Below are positions 53,934 to 63,200 of a stretch of DNA of 64,000 bases, piece by piece (within the stretch, counting starts at the first letter, position 1; the number at the start of each line of letters is the position of its first letter). The DNA is from Thermoguttaceae bacterium (GTDB lineage: Bacteria; Planctomycetota; Planctomycetia; Pirellulales; Thermoguttaceae): positions 1 to 64,000 of the forward strand of contig JAGBDN010000003.1 in assembly GCA_017937485.1 (NCBI GenBank), in the 5' to 3' direction. The translations under genes were made by a program, and so were the position numbers. The notes beneath the pieces were generated by a model, which saw nothing but the letters and a program-made list of their open reading frames with translations, made no database searches and had not been told where the DNA came from.

Positions 53934-55580
53934 ATGTCGTTACTCCCGTTTTTTCGTTCTTTACTCGCCGTTTTAACGTTGTTTCTTTGCGCCGCGGCGT
54001 CCGTCGTTTTCGCGCAAGACGCTCCGAAAACGCCCGCTTCGCCCGCCGTCGCTCCGACCAAAATCGTCGTTGCGCTCCCGAAAACCCCGGTCGAAATCGC
54101 GCCGACGATTTACGGGCAAATGCTCGAAGACTGCAACGACCGCGTTATTTACGACGGCGCGGTCGGGAAAAACGGCGAAGCGCGACCGCACGTCGACCGA
54201 CTTTTGCGCGACCTCGACATTCCGGTCGTTCGCTGGCCCGGCGGCACGTTCGTCCTCGAATACCAATGGGAGCGCGGCGTCGGCCCGGTCGACGAACGCC
54301 CGACCGTCCCGGTTCGCTGTTGGGGCGGCGTCGAGAATCACCGCTTCGGAACCGACGAGTTTCTCGCTTGGTGCGAACGCGTCGACACGACGCCGTACAT
54401 CAACCTGAACGCGAACCTCCACCCCGACCCGGAGATCGGCGGCTCGCTCGAAAAGTCGCTCGCTTGGATCGAGTACGTCGTCGGCGACGCGTCGACGCCG
54501 GGCGGCCAAAAACGCGCAAAGAACGGCCGCGTCGAACCTTACGACGTCCGTTACTGGTGCGTTGGGAACGAGGAATGGGGCGGGTTCGGCCAAGGCGTCC
54601 GTCTGAAGGCCGCGCAGTACGCCGCGCTTTTGGACGTTTGGGCGACGGCGATTCGCGCTCGTTTTCCCGACTTGGAGCTGCTCGGCGTCGGGAACAAAGC
54701 CGCTTGGAACGAAACCGTTCTTAATCGTTGCGGCGAGAAAATCGACTGGTTGACGCAACATTATTACGTCAACGCGAAAATCGTCGACGGCAAGCTTGTT
54801 TCGCCCGATTCGACGCTCTTCGCGCCGGCCCAAACGGAAGCGCATTTGCGCAAACTCGCGAAAATCGTCGAGGCGGCGAACGTTCGCTTGAACCGACAAA
54901 ACCGCCCGATTCGACTCTCCGTCGACGAATGGAACTGCCGACACTCCGTTAGCCAAAGCGGTTCGCCGTCGAGATTTACGCGTCAAGACGACCGTCGTCT
55001 TTACGATTGCGTCGTCGTCGCCGGAACGCTGAACGCGTTCGTCCGCACGAGCCCGACGGTCGCGATGGGAACGTACATTTTCCCGGTCAACGGACACGGC
55101 GTCGTTAAAACGGTCGGCGAAAACGACGCGTATCCGACGGCGCTTTACCCGATTTTCCAAACGTATCGCCGCAAAATCGTCGGCGTTCGTTGCGACGCGG
55201 CGGTCGACGGGCCCGGCGTTCGGTCGGCGGACGTCAAATTCGCGCTCGAAGGAGACGCAAGCGGCGAAAAGACGGAACTTCCGGAAACGCTTCCTTACCT
55301 CGACGTCGTCGCGGCGTCCCCGGACGCGACGTCGCTTAACGTCGCCGTCGTCAACCGTTCCTCGACCAAAGCGCAAGTCGCAAATCTCGAACTTCCCGAA
55401 GGTTATGTCCCCGTCTCCAAGAGCGAACTCGTCGCCGACGGAATCGACGCGGCCAACGCCGCCGAGAAGCGCGACGCGGTCGTTTTGAAGTCGGGCCCGG
55501 TCGACGCCGCCGAACGTTCGTTCGCCGTTCCGCCTTGCGGTTTTCTCCTTCTCGAATGCCGCCGCGACGCCGCGAAGTAA
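53934..55580 (+). CDS. Secreted GH51-type alpha-L-arabinofuranosidase
   Basis: 548 residues with a signal peptide (cleavage near VFA-QDA). The TIM barrel begins with APTIYGQMLEDCNDRVIYDG and VVRWPGGTFVLEYQWERG; the acid/base is E213 in VGNEEWG and the nucleophile is E332 in SVDEWN. A C-terminal beta-sandwich covers about residues 400-548. The enzyme releases terminal arabinofuranose from arabinoxylan or arabinan. Many GH51 enzymes are intracellular, so the signal peptide is notable but not rare in this phylum. It is followed after 67 bases by a large secreted protein that may act with it. Confidence 0.92.
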   Translation: MSLLPFFRSLLAVLTLFLCAAASVVFAQDAPKTPASPAVAPTKIVVALPKTPVEIAPTIYGQMLEDCNDRVIYDGAVGKNGEARPHVDRLLRDLDIPVVRWPGGTFVLEYQWERGVGPVDERPTVPVRCWGGVENHRFGTDEFLAWCERVDTTPYINLNANLHPDPEIGGSLEKSLAWIEYVVGDASTPGGQKRAKNGRVEPYDVRYWCVGNEEWGGFGQGVRLKAAQYAALLDVWATAIRARFPDLELLGVGNKAAWNETVLNRCGEKIDWLTQHYYVNAKIVDGKLVSPDSTLFAPAQTEAHLRKLAKIVEAANVRLNRQNRPIRLSVDEWNCRHSVSQSGSPSRFTRQDDRRLYDCVVVAGTLNAFVRTSPTVAMGTYIFPVNGHGVVKTVGENDAYPTALYPIFQTYRRKIVGVRCDAAVDGPGVRSADVKFALEGDASGEKTELPETLPYLDVVAASPDATSLNVAVVNRSSTKAQVANLELPEGYVPVSKSELVADGIDAANAAEKRDAVVLKSGPVDAAERSFAVPPCGFLLLECRRDAAK

Positions 55581-55647
55581 CGCCGCCCGCGCCTTTTTCG
55601 TTTTTATCGTTCAATCGTTCGCTTAACCCGTTTTAAGAAAGACCGTT

Positions 55648-58353
55648 ATGTTCCGACGCTTTCCCGTTCGACGTTCGACGACGTTCGTCGTTTTTTCGCT
55701 GACCGCCGCGCTCGGCGCCTCGTCGCTTTTCGCCGACGACGCCAAGTCGCAAACGCCGCCCGCTCCTTCTTCCGAACAAACCGCCGACGCCGCAACCGTT
55801 CAACCGGACGCGCCGCCGACGCCGCTCGCGCTAAAACGTTCGTTCGGCGGCGTTTATCCGCGTCTCGCTTGGTTCAACGACGAAAACGAATGCGGAACCG
55901 GCGCGGTCGTTCCTTGGGCCGGGCGCCTTTGGACGATCACCTACGGCCCGCACTCGCCAAACGGTTCCAGCGACAAACTTTACGAAATCGACGCCGACTT
56001 GAACCGAACGACGCGCCCGGAAAGCGTCGGCGGCACGAACGCCAACCGAATGATTCACCGCGAGTCGAATCAACTTTTTATCGGCTCGCACGCGATCGGC
56101 GCCGACGGAACCGTCCGGACGATTCCGCATTCGCAAATGTTCGGACGGCACACCGCCGTCGCAAGGCACCTAACCGACCCGAAAAACAAGGTTTACTTCC
56201 TCACGATGGAAGAGGGCCTTTACGAAGTCGACGTCGAAACGCTCGAAGTGAAAGAGCTTTATACCGACGGCAACCGCCCGCGTCCGGACGGCGCCGACGT
56301 TCTCCCCGGCTATCACGGCAAGGGCGGTTATACGTCGCAAGGTCGACTCGTTTACGCGAACAACGGCGAAAATTCGCCCGAAGCGCGCGTTAATCCGAAC
56401 GTTCCATCCGGCTGTCTCGCGGAGAAAACGGCGAACGGCGATTGGCAAGTCGTTTTGCGCAAGCAGTTTACGGAAGTAACGACGAAGGGCGGAATCGACG
56501 GCGCGGACGCGGAAAACGATCCGCTTTGGTCGCTCGGTTGGGACTACCGCTCCGTTATTCTCGCGGTTCTTGACGGCGGGAAATGGAGCTTTTACCGCCT
56601 CCCGAAAGCGTCGCACTGTTACGACGGGGCGCACGGCTGGAACACCGAATGGCCGCGGATTCGCGAAATCGACTCGCCGACCGATTTTTTGGCGACGATG
56701 CACGGGCATTTTTGGCGTTTTCCGAGCGATTTTAGCGCCGCGAACGCTCGCGGAATCCGCCCGCGCTCGACGTATCTCAAAGTTATCGGCGACTTTGCGT
56801 TTTGGAACGGGCGAGTCGCGTTCGGTTGCGACGACGCGGCTAAGAGCGAATTTTTGAACAAATCGCCGCTCAAAGGCGAGGTCGCGGGCCCGGGTCGCTC
56901 GAACTCGAACCTTTGGTTCGTCGAACCGGAAAAACTCGACTCGTTCGGCCCGGCGCTCGGTCGCGGCGCGGTTTGGTTCGACGAAGCGGTCAAGCGCGAC
57001 GCGGCGTCGGACGCCTACCTCTTCGCCGGTTTCGACCGTCGGAGCGCGTTCGTCGATTTCGCCGACGCGACGCTTCCGGAAGGCGTTCAAAACGTTGAAA
57101 TTACGTTCGAAGTCGACCGCGACGGAACCGGCGTTTGGGCGCCGTTGAAAACGGTCGTCGTTCCGAAAAACGCTCCCTCCCTTAGCGCGAACGCCGCCGA
57201 CGGCGCCGCCCAACCGTCCGACGTAAAATTCGGCGCCGGAACCGTTTGGGTCGACTTCTCGGAAGCGGAAATCGGCGAATGGATTCGCGTCCGTTCGAAC
57301 GCCGATCTCGCCGACGCGACCTGCTTCTTTCATTACAAGAACGCCGACGAACGCCCGACGCAAGCCGCGCCGATTTTCGACGGAATCGCTTCTCCCGCCG
57401 ACGTTTCCGACTTCCTCGGCGCCCGTTTTTGGGTTCGCGCCGACAACGACCGTCTCGCCGTCGTTTCGTCGTTGGTCAAAGACGGCCAAGTCGCCGAAGA
57501 ACGCTATTACGAACTGACCGAAGACGGCCGCCTCGAACGCGTTCCTTGCCGTTTCGAAGGAGGCGAACCCGGAACGATTAGCCGCGTCAAGGCGATGGTC
57601 GAGCCGCGTCTCCCGGCGTCGGAAGTCTTTTCAATCGACGAGTTAAGCGCCGTCGTCGCTTTGAACGGGAACCGTTATCGCCTTCCGATCGGCTCCGACG
57701 AAGCCGCCCGCGTCGCGTCCCCCCTTCCTTGCCGACTCGACCGCGAAACGGCGACCGAGCGCGACTTATTCCATTGCGCCGGAACGTTTTACGAACTTCC
57801 CGCTCAAAACGCGGGCGGTTTCGCGAAGATTCGTCCGATCGCGACCGACGGACGGCTGATCGTCGATTACGTTTCGTATCGCGGTCTGCTTGTTCTCGCG
57901 GGCGTCGCGCCGCAAACGGTTCAAAATTCGACGGATAACAACGCCGATTCGACCGAGAAGACGCCGGAAACCGGGCGAATCGTTCGCTCCGACGACGGCG
58001 GCGCCGCGCTTTGGCTCGGTTCGCTCGACGATCTTTGGTCGTTCGGCAAGGCGGTCGGTCGCGGCTCCGTTTGGCGTGAAACCCAAGTCGCGGCGGGAGT
58101 TGCGTCCGATCCGATGCTCGCGACCGGTTTCGACCGCAAAACGCTCGTTCTCGAAAACCATTCGGACGCCGACGTCGAAATCGCGTTAGAAGCGGACGCG
58201 ACCGCGACCGGCGATTGGCGGGAATATCGTCGCTTCCAAGTCCCGGCGAAACAAAAGGTTGAGTTCGCGTTTCCGGATACGTTCCAAGCGTATTGGCTCC
58301 GAACGATCGCCGCCCGCGACGCGACGTTGAGCGCGACCTTTATTTATCGCTAA
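55648..58353 (+). CDS. Large secreted protein of unknown function with internally duplicated module
   Basis: 901 residues with a signal peptide (cleavage near LFA-DDA). I do not recognise a family. Residues 65-420 look like a beta-propeller (strands such as RLWTITYGPHSPNGSSDKLY, NQLFIGSHAI, KVYFLTMEEGLYEVD, VILAVLDGGKWSFYRLP). A beta-rich module at about 424-565 (SFGPALGRGAVW...AGFDRRSAFVDF) recurs at about 786-901 (SFGKAVGRGSVW...TGFDRKTLVLEN), a clear internal duplication. Between them lies another beta-rich part (residues 570-785). AAGAAAG precedes the ATG, and a strong terminator follows. Location next to the GH51 gene suggests a part in glycan binding or degradation, but no catalytic residues can be named. 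Confidence 0.75.
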   Translation: MFRRFPVRRSTTFVVFSLTAALGASSLFADDAKSQTPPAPSSEQTADAATVQPDAPPTPLALKRSFGGVYPRLAWFNDENECGTGAVVPWAGRLWTITYGPHSPNGSSDKLYEIDADLNRTTRPESVGGTNANRMIHRESNQLFIGSHAIGADGTVRTIPHSQMFGRHTAVARHLTDPKNKVYFLTMEEGLYEVDVETLEVKELYTDGNRPRPDGADVLPGYHGKGGYTSQGRLVYANNGENSPEARVNPNVPSGCLAEKTANGDWQVVLRKQFTEVTTKGGIDGADAENDPLWSLGWDYRSVILAVLDGGKWSFYRLPKASHCYDGAHGWNTEWPRIREIDSPTDFLATMHGHFWRFPSDFSAANARGIRPRSTYLKVIGDFAFWNGRVAFGCDDAAKSEFLNKSPLKGEVAGPGRSNSNLWFVEPEKLDSFGPALGRGAVWFDEAVKRDAASDAYLFAGFDRRSAFVDFADATLPEGVQNVEITFEVDRDGTGVWAPLKTVVVPKNAPSLSANAADGAAQPSDVKFGAGTVWVDFSEAEIGEWIRVRSNADLADATCFFHYKNADERPTQAAPIFDGIASPADVSDFLGARFWVRADNDRLAVVSSLVKDGQVAEERYYELTEDGRLERVPCRFEGGEPGTISRVKAMVEPRLPASEVFSIDELSAVVALNGNRYRLPIGSDEAARVASPLPCRLDRETATERDLFHCAGTFYELPAQNAGGFAKIRPIATDGRLIVDYVSYRGLLVLAGVAPQTVQNSTDNNADSTEKTPETGRIVRSDDGGAALWLGSLDDLWSFGKAVGRGSVWRETQVAAGVASDPMLATGFDRKTLVLENHSDADVEIALEADATATGDWREYRRFQVPAKQKVEFAFPDTFQAYWLRTIAARDATLSATFIYR

Positions 58354-58362
58354 CGTTTTTTC

Positions 58363-58410
58363 GCCCGCGTCGCCGCCAACCGCAGCGACGCGGGCGCTTG
58401 CCTTCTTTTT
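58363..58410 (+). terminator. Terminator of GH51/unknown protein unit
   Basis: A perfect 11-base stem GCCCGCGTCGC/GCGACGCGGGC, then TTGCCTTCTTTTT. Confidence 0.75.
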
Positions 58411-58485
58411 AAGCGTCGAACGCTCTTTTCCGACGTCGACGCCGAAAAATCGCCCCTCTTTTCGAAGGAAAACCGCGACTTTTTC

Positions 58486-58514
58486 TTGACGCCCGCCCCC
58501 CGCGACGGTATAAT
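58486..58514 (+). promoter_or_regulatory. Consensus sigma-70-like promoter for the response-regulator unit
   Basis: TTGACG, 17-base C-rich spacer and perfect TATAAT; it strongly resembles the promoter at 37831-37859. Confidence 0.75.
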
Positions 58515-58590
58515 AAAAGCGCGTCGAATTGAAACTCGCTTCCCGCGCTTCCGTTCGACTTTTAACGCCAGTTCGCATTAAGGAGCGCTT

Positions 58591-59232
58591 ATGCCCGTTC
58601 GCCTCGTCGTCGCCGATCAGCGCCCCGTCGTCCGCGCCGGCCTTTATTCCTTTTTTTCGGACGGCGACGTTCAAATCGTCGACGAAGCGCAAACCGCCGA
58701 ACAACTCGTCGCGAAAACGCTCGTCGCGCGCCCCGACGTTTTGTTGCTTGACGTTAATTTCCCCGATCAAACGGGTTTTGAAGCGGTTGAAACGCTAAGA
58801 GCGCAACGTTTCGACGGTCGAATCGTTTTTTTTGCGGACGTCGACCAACAAGCGTATTTCGCGCGAGCCCTCGCCGTCGGCGCCGACTCGTATTTGTTGA
58901 AAAAAACGTCGCGCCCCGAACTTGTCCGGGTCGTTCGCGCGCTCGGAACCGGCGGAAACGATCCGAACGGCGCGTCCTGTTCCGGCGAACTCCGTCGCGT
59001 CGCGTCGCTCTTACGGCGACGTTCCGTCGACCCGTTGAATCCGTTGACGGCGCGCGAAACGCAAGTGTTGCGACATATCGCGTTCGGCCTGAGCAATAAA
59101 GAAATCGCCGCGTCGTTGCAGTTGAGCCTCGACACCGTTAAAGAACACGTTCAAAACATTTTGCGAAAACTCGACGCTCGCGACCGCGCGCAGGCCGCCG
59201 TTTGGGCCGTTCGCAACAAATTAATTCACTAA
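58591..59232 (+). CDS. NarL/FixJ-type response regulator with atypical receiver
   Basis: 213 residues. An N-terminal receiver domain (1-120) keeps the phosphorylatable D54 (LLLDVNFPDQTG) and K104 (YLLKK), but the acidic pair is D9-Q10 instead of two acids and the switch Thr/Ser is A82. The C-terminal LuxR-type helix-turn-helix (150-213) has LTARETQVLRHIAFGLSNKE and LSLDTVKEHVQNILRKL, normal for DNA binding. Changes at Q10 and A82 may weaken phosphorylation-dependent switching (inference). AAGGAG precedes the ATG. It heads a unit with the STAS and RsbW-like genes; no histidine kinase is nearby. Confidence 0.88.
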   Translation: MPVRLVVADQRPVVRAGLYSFFSDGDVQIVDEAQTAEQLVAKTLVARPDVLLLDVNFPDQTGFEAVETLRAQRFDGRIVFFADVDQQAYFARALAVGADSYLLKKTSRPELVRVVRALGTGGNDPNGASCSGELRRVASLLRRRSVDPLNPLTARETQVLRHIAFGLSNKEIAASLQLSLDTVKEHVQNILRKLDARDRAQAAVWAVRNKLIH

Positions 59233-59319
59233 ATTAACGCTCGTCGCTTCGTCGCGACGCGCAAGTTTCACCTTTTTTTGCGCCCGTCGCGACGACGGCG
59301 CGCCTAAGGACGCCAACTT

Positions 59320-59679
59320 ATGAGCGACTCTAAAGTCCATCTGCTGGTTCGTTACGAAGACGACGCGGCGATCGCCGACTGCCTCGACGTTAAATTGAAC
59401 GAAGAGCTTAGCATCCAATCTTGGGGCGACGAGTTGTACGCGTTGATCGAAAACTGCAAAAAAGAACGCGTTATCGTCAATTTTCAGAACGTTAAGTTTA
59501 TGTCGAGTTCGGCGTTGCGCGTTTTGATCACCGCGAACAACAAAGCCAAAACAAAGCGAGTCGCCCTCTTCCTCTGCCGCATCGACGACAATATTTTGGA
59601 AGTTTTTAAAATTACGAAACTCGATTCGCTTTTCAAAATTCGTCCGACCGAGGTCGAAGCGCTCCATTCGCAAATTTAG
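59320..59679 (+). CDS. STAS-domain anti-sigma-factor antagonist
   Basis: 119 residues, one STAS domain of the SpoIIAA/RsbV type. The pattern VIVNFQNVKFMSSSALRVLI has the phosphorylatable serine cluster (S62-S64) ahead of the central helix. In partner switching the unphosphorylated protein binds the RsbW-like kinase and frees its other partner. The gene lies 87 bases after the response-regulator gene, with AAGGA upstream, and 56 bases before the kinase gene, so the three are probably cotranscribed. Confidence 0.9.
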   Translation: MSDSKVHLLVRYEDDAAIADCLDVKLNEELSIQSWGDELYALIENCKKERVIVNFQNVKFMSSSALRVLITANNKAKTKRVALFLCRIDDNILEVFKITKLDSLFKIRPTEVEALHSQI

Positions 59680-59735
59680 CCAACGACGCGAACCGTTCGT
59701 CCGCGTTCGGTTCGCGCTTTTTCGCGAGAATCGTT

Positions 59736-60167
59736 ATGTCGACGCAATTCAACAACGTTTGGCGTTGCGCAATGTCGTTTCCGAGCGTTTCCGGCGCCGG
59801 CGACGCGTTCGTCGACGCCGTTCTTTTGGAACTCGAGCGTCGCGCTTGGTCGTCTAAAGACTTGTTCGCCGTTCAATTAGCGTTGGAAGAAGCCATTGCG
59901 AACGCCGTCGAACACGGCAACCGACGCGACGCGTCAAAAAAAGTCGACGTTTACGCGGAAATTTCGTTCGAGCGCGTTTTGTTATCGGTGCGCGACGAGG
60001 GCGAAGGGTTCGACGAATCCGCGACGCCGAATCCGACGCTCGAGGAAAACCTCGAAATCCCAACGGGACGCGGCCTTCTCTTGATTCGCAGCTTTATGAC
60101 GAACGTTTGGCTCGGTTCCGGCGGCGAAATCTTTATGGAAAAAACGACGACGGACGCCGACGCTTGA
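59736..60167 (+). CDS. RsbW-like anti-sigma factor/serine kinase
   Basis: 143 residues forming a GHKL ATPase of the RsbW/SpoIIAB group. The N box is LEEAIANAVEHGN (N56), the G1 box VRDEGEGFDE (D87) and the G2 box GRGLLLIRSF (111-120). It should phosphorylate the neighbouring STAS protein and bind a sigma factor or another regulator; no sigma factor gene is in the window. Length is usual for the family. A perfect 13-base hairpin follows the gene. Confidence 0.9.
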   Translation: MSTQFNNVWRCAMSFPSVSGAGDAFVDAVLLELERRAWSSKDLFAVQLALEEAIANAVEHGNRRDASKKVDVYAEISFERVLLSVRDEGEGFDESATPNPTLEENLEIPTGRGLLLIRSFMTNVWLGSGGEIFMEKTTTDADA

Positions 60168-60240
60168 GCGAGCGCGGCGACCGTCTTCCCGCTTGCGCGG
60201 CGTCGTTCTTTATTCGTTCGTTTTCAAGCGACGTCTAAAA

Positions 60241-60272
60241 AAAGCCGAGTCGGCGAATCCGACTCGGCTTTT
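60241..60272. terminator. Convergent bidirectional terminator
   Basis: A perfect stem AAAGCCGAGTCGG/CCGACTCGGCTTT with a CGAAT loop, T-run on the plus side and A-run on the other. It serves the RsbW-like gene and the convergent dockerin-protein gene. Confidence 0.85.
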
Positions 60273-60295
60273 GCAACGTCTGTTTCTAAAACGGG

Positions 60296-63200
60296 TTAGA
60301 ACTTAACGCTCAAATTAACGTCAAACGCGAACGCGTCTTCCTCGTCGTCGGAATCGTCGTCGAACGCCCAAACGACGTCCGTTTCGGACGCGGTTCCGAC
60401 GGCGGCGAACGTTTCGACCAACGCGGCGCGTTCGTCGGTTTCGTCGTCGGTTTGAGTCGCGACGGTTTCCTCGGCGACGGCGGTTGTCGCGTCGGCTTCT
60501 TCGTCGTCGTTTTCGGAAGCGAACGCTTCGGCGACCAGCGCGGCGTCGACGGCGGCGGCGCGCGCAACTTTTGTCGCGGCGGCGACTTCCGACGGATTAA
60601 CGAGCGCGTAGACGCCGTCTTCCGTCTCGACTTCGGACGCGAGAACCGCGCTCGAAACCGAAACGCCCGGCTCCTTCGCGTAATACGAGTCGGCGACGCC
60701 GTTCGCTTTCTGACCGTACGGAATCAAAAACGCGTCGAAGTCTTGCGCGCCAATCTTTTGGTCGTTGTTGTAATCGAAGATTTTGCAGAACGTTAAGTCG
60801 CTCGGCAGGTGTTCGAAGTCGTAACCGTACCCCAAGAGGAATTGGTCGACGTCTTTCGCGTTGATCAAACCGTCGTCGTTCGAGTCGGCGTCGACCGGAT
60901 AAACGACGAGATCGGTCGGCGCGGAAACGGACGCCACGGCGGCGCCGTTGACCGATTGCGAAGCGGCGACGGCGGAAAAATCGGCCGAAACGCTTTGAAG
61001 AACGCCGTCTTGCGGAATCGCGAGACCGCCTTGATAAACCCCGTTGGCGTCGACGGTCGGAGCGAAACGGACGCGAGCGACGAGCGCCCAACCGTCGGCG
61101 GCGGCTTTCCCGGTCGCGGAAACGGTCGCGACGCCGTTGGCGACGGACAAGGACGCGTCGAAACCGGTCGCGGCTTCAACGCCGACCAACGTAAAGTATT
61201 CCGAATTAAATTTTAACGCGGCGGTCGCGGTCGTAACGACGCCGGCGCCGTCGGTCGTCGCCCACACGTCGATATAGAAGTTCGACCATTCGTCGAGCCA
61301 AGTTCGCTCGGTCGCGAGCGCGGCGTCCAAATTCGCGCCGGCGGAAGCGGAAGCGGATTGGCAAACGAACTTCACGGAACCGCCGGCGCTTTCGCTGCCG
61401 TCGGTATTCAAGAAAACGCCGACTTTCTTGCCTTGCGCGAGAATCGCGTCGAGCGACGCGTCGTCGTTGAAGCGTCCGACGGTCAACGCGGCGCCGACCG
61501 ACGTTTCGCCCCACGATTTTCCGGCGTTGAAGATCGAAGCCGTTCCATTGTTGACAAAACCGAAAAGATTCGACTTGCCGGCGGTCGTGTGTTGCACCGT
61601 CGCGACGTCAAGCTTGCCGTCGACGTTCAAGTCGGCGAGAACCAATCCGGTCGGCGCGACGCCGGAAACGCGCAACGAAGAGTTCGAAGCGACCGACGAA
61701 AGCCCCGAAGCCGTTTGCAGGTAATAGGCGACGTGCGCGTAGTTCGAACCGGACGCGGCGTTCAAAACGACGACGTCGTTCAAACCGTCGCCGTTAATAT
61801 CGCCGATCGCGGCGGCGGTCGGATTATAAACGCCGGAAGCGACCAAGCCCGTGTTCGAGCTTAACGTCGTCGCGCTGAAGCTCGCGCCGGTATTTTTCAG
61901 AACGGAAATCGAATTTTTCGCGGAGTTCACCGCGACGAGGTCGTCGAGCCCGCTCCCGTAAATCGCGCCGGCGGTCAAAGCGGTCGCGCCCAAAGAGCCC
62001 AAGCGATACGAACGCGTTTGGTTCAACGTCGTCGAACCGGAAGCGACGGTCAAACGCAACGTCTCGACGTATTGCACGCCGGAAGTCGTTTGCGACAAAA
62101 CGGCGATTTCGTCGACGCCGGCTTGCGAAAACGAACCGACCGTAAAATCGATAAAGCTCGAAACGGCGCGCGACGCGACCGGCGCAAAGGAGCCGTTCGA
62201 AATTTGTTGGAAAATTTGCAAGTTCGTCCCAACGGTAAAATCGGCGCCTTCCGCTTGATAATAAACCGCGACGTCGGTCAAACCGTCGCCGTTGAAGTCG
62301 CCGAAAACGGCTTTGTTCGCCGTTTGCCCCAAGGTCGCGACCGTTTTCAGATTCGCGACGGAACCGTCGCTCGCCGCGTCGCCGACGATAATTTGCGTCG
62401 CGCCGACGAGGAGCGTTTCGGTCGCGCCGTCGCCGTCGACGTCGCCGACGTAAACCGAATGATAGTTCGGCGTCGTCGCGACGACGCCGATTTGCTCAAA
62501 CTCAAAACCGTAAGTTCGCGACGTTTCGCCTTGGAAAACGGCGTAAGTCGAACCGTTGGCGACGAAAAGTTCCGGCGTCGCGGCCAACCCGCCCATATTG
62601 CCGATCGCGGCGGTCGACGACGCGTTCAACGCCAAACCGTCGCATTTCACGAGGTTGGAAGTGAATTTGACGCTTCCGTCGGCAAAGGCGAAGTTGTTCA
62701 ACGTCAACACGGCGGATTCCTTGTTCACCGTCCCGCCGACGATCAAAACGCCGTCTTTTTCAACGACCCATTCGACGACGACCGAACCGAGCGAACTCAA
62801 ATTGGCGACGTATTTTTTCGGCGTCGTCGCGCTAACGTCGGTCAACACGAGCGAATTCGATTGCGAAGAGGTTCGATCGATCGAAACGACGCATTCTTTG
62901 CCGCCGATCGTCGCGACGTCGGTTAAAATCGGGTCGTCGGTCGTCGAAGAGCCGGAAAGGTTGAGGGACGTCGCCGATTTGCCGAAATTGGTTTCGCCGA
63001 CGCCGGAATAGATCAAGGTTTGACGCGGAGAAGCGCCGCCGCTTCCCATCGACAACGTCGATCCTTGCACGAGCAAGTCGGCGCCGGACGCGGTTTCGCG
63101 AAGCGCGACGTCGAGCGAAAGGAACGCGAGTCCGGAACTCGGGAACGCCGAAACGTCGAGCGACGTCGTCGAAACTTTCGCAAACGAATAATTGGCGGAG

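Noticed and set aside
53973..55376. Antisense frame opposite GH51
   Set aside because: Shadow of a well-supported arabinofuranosidase gene.
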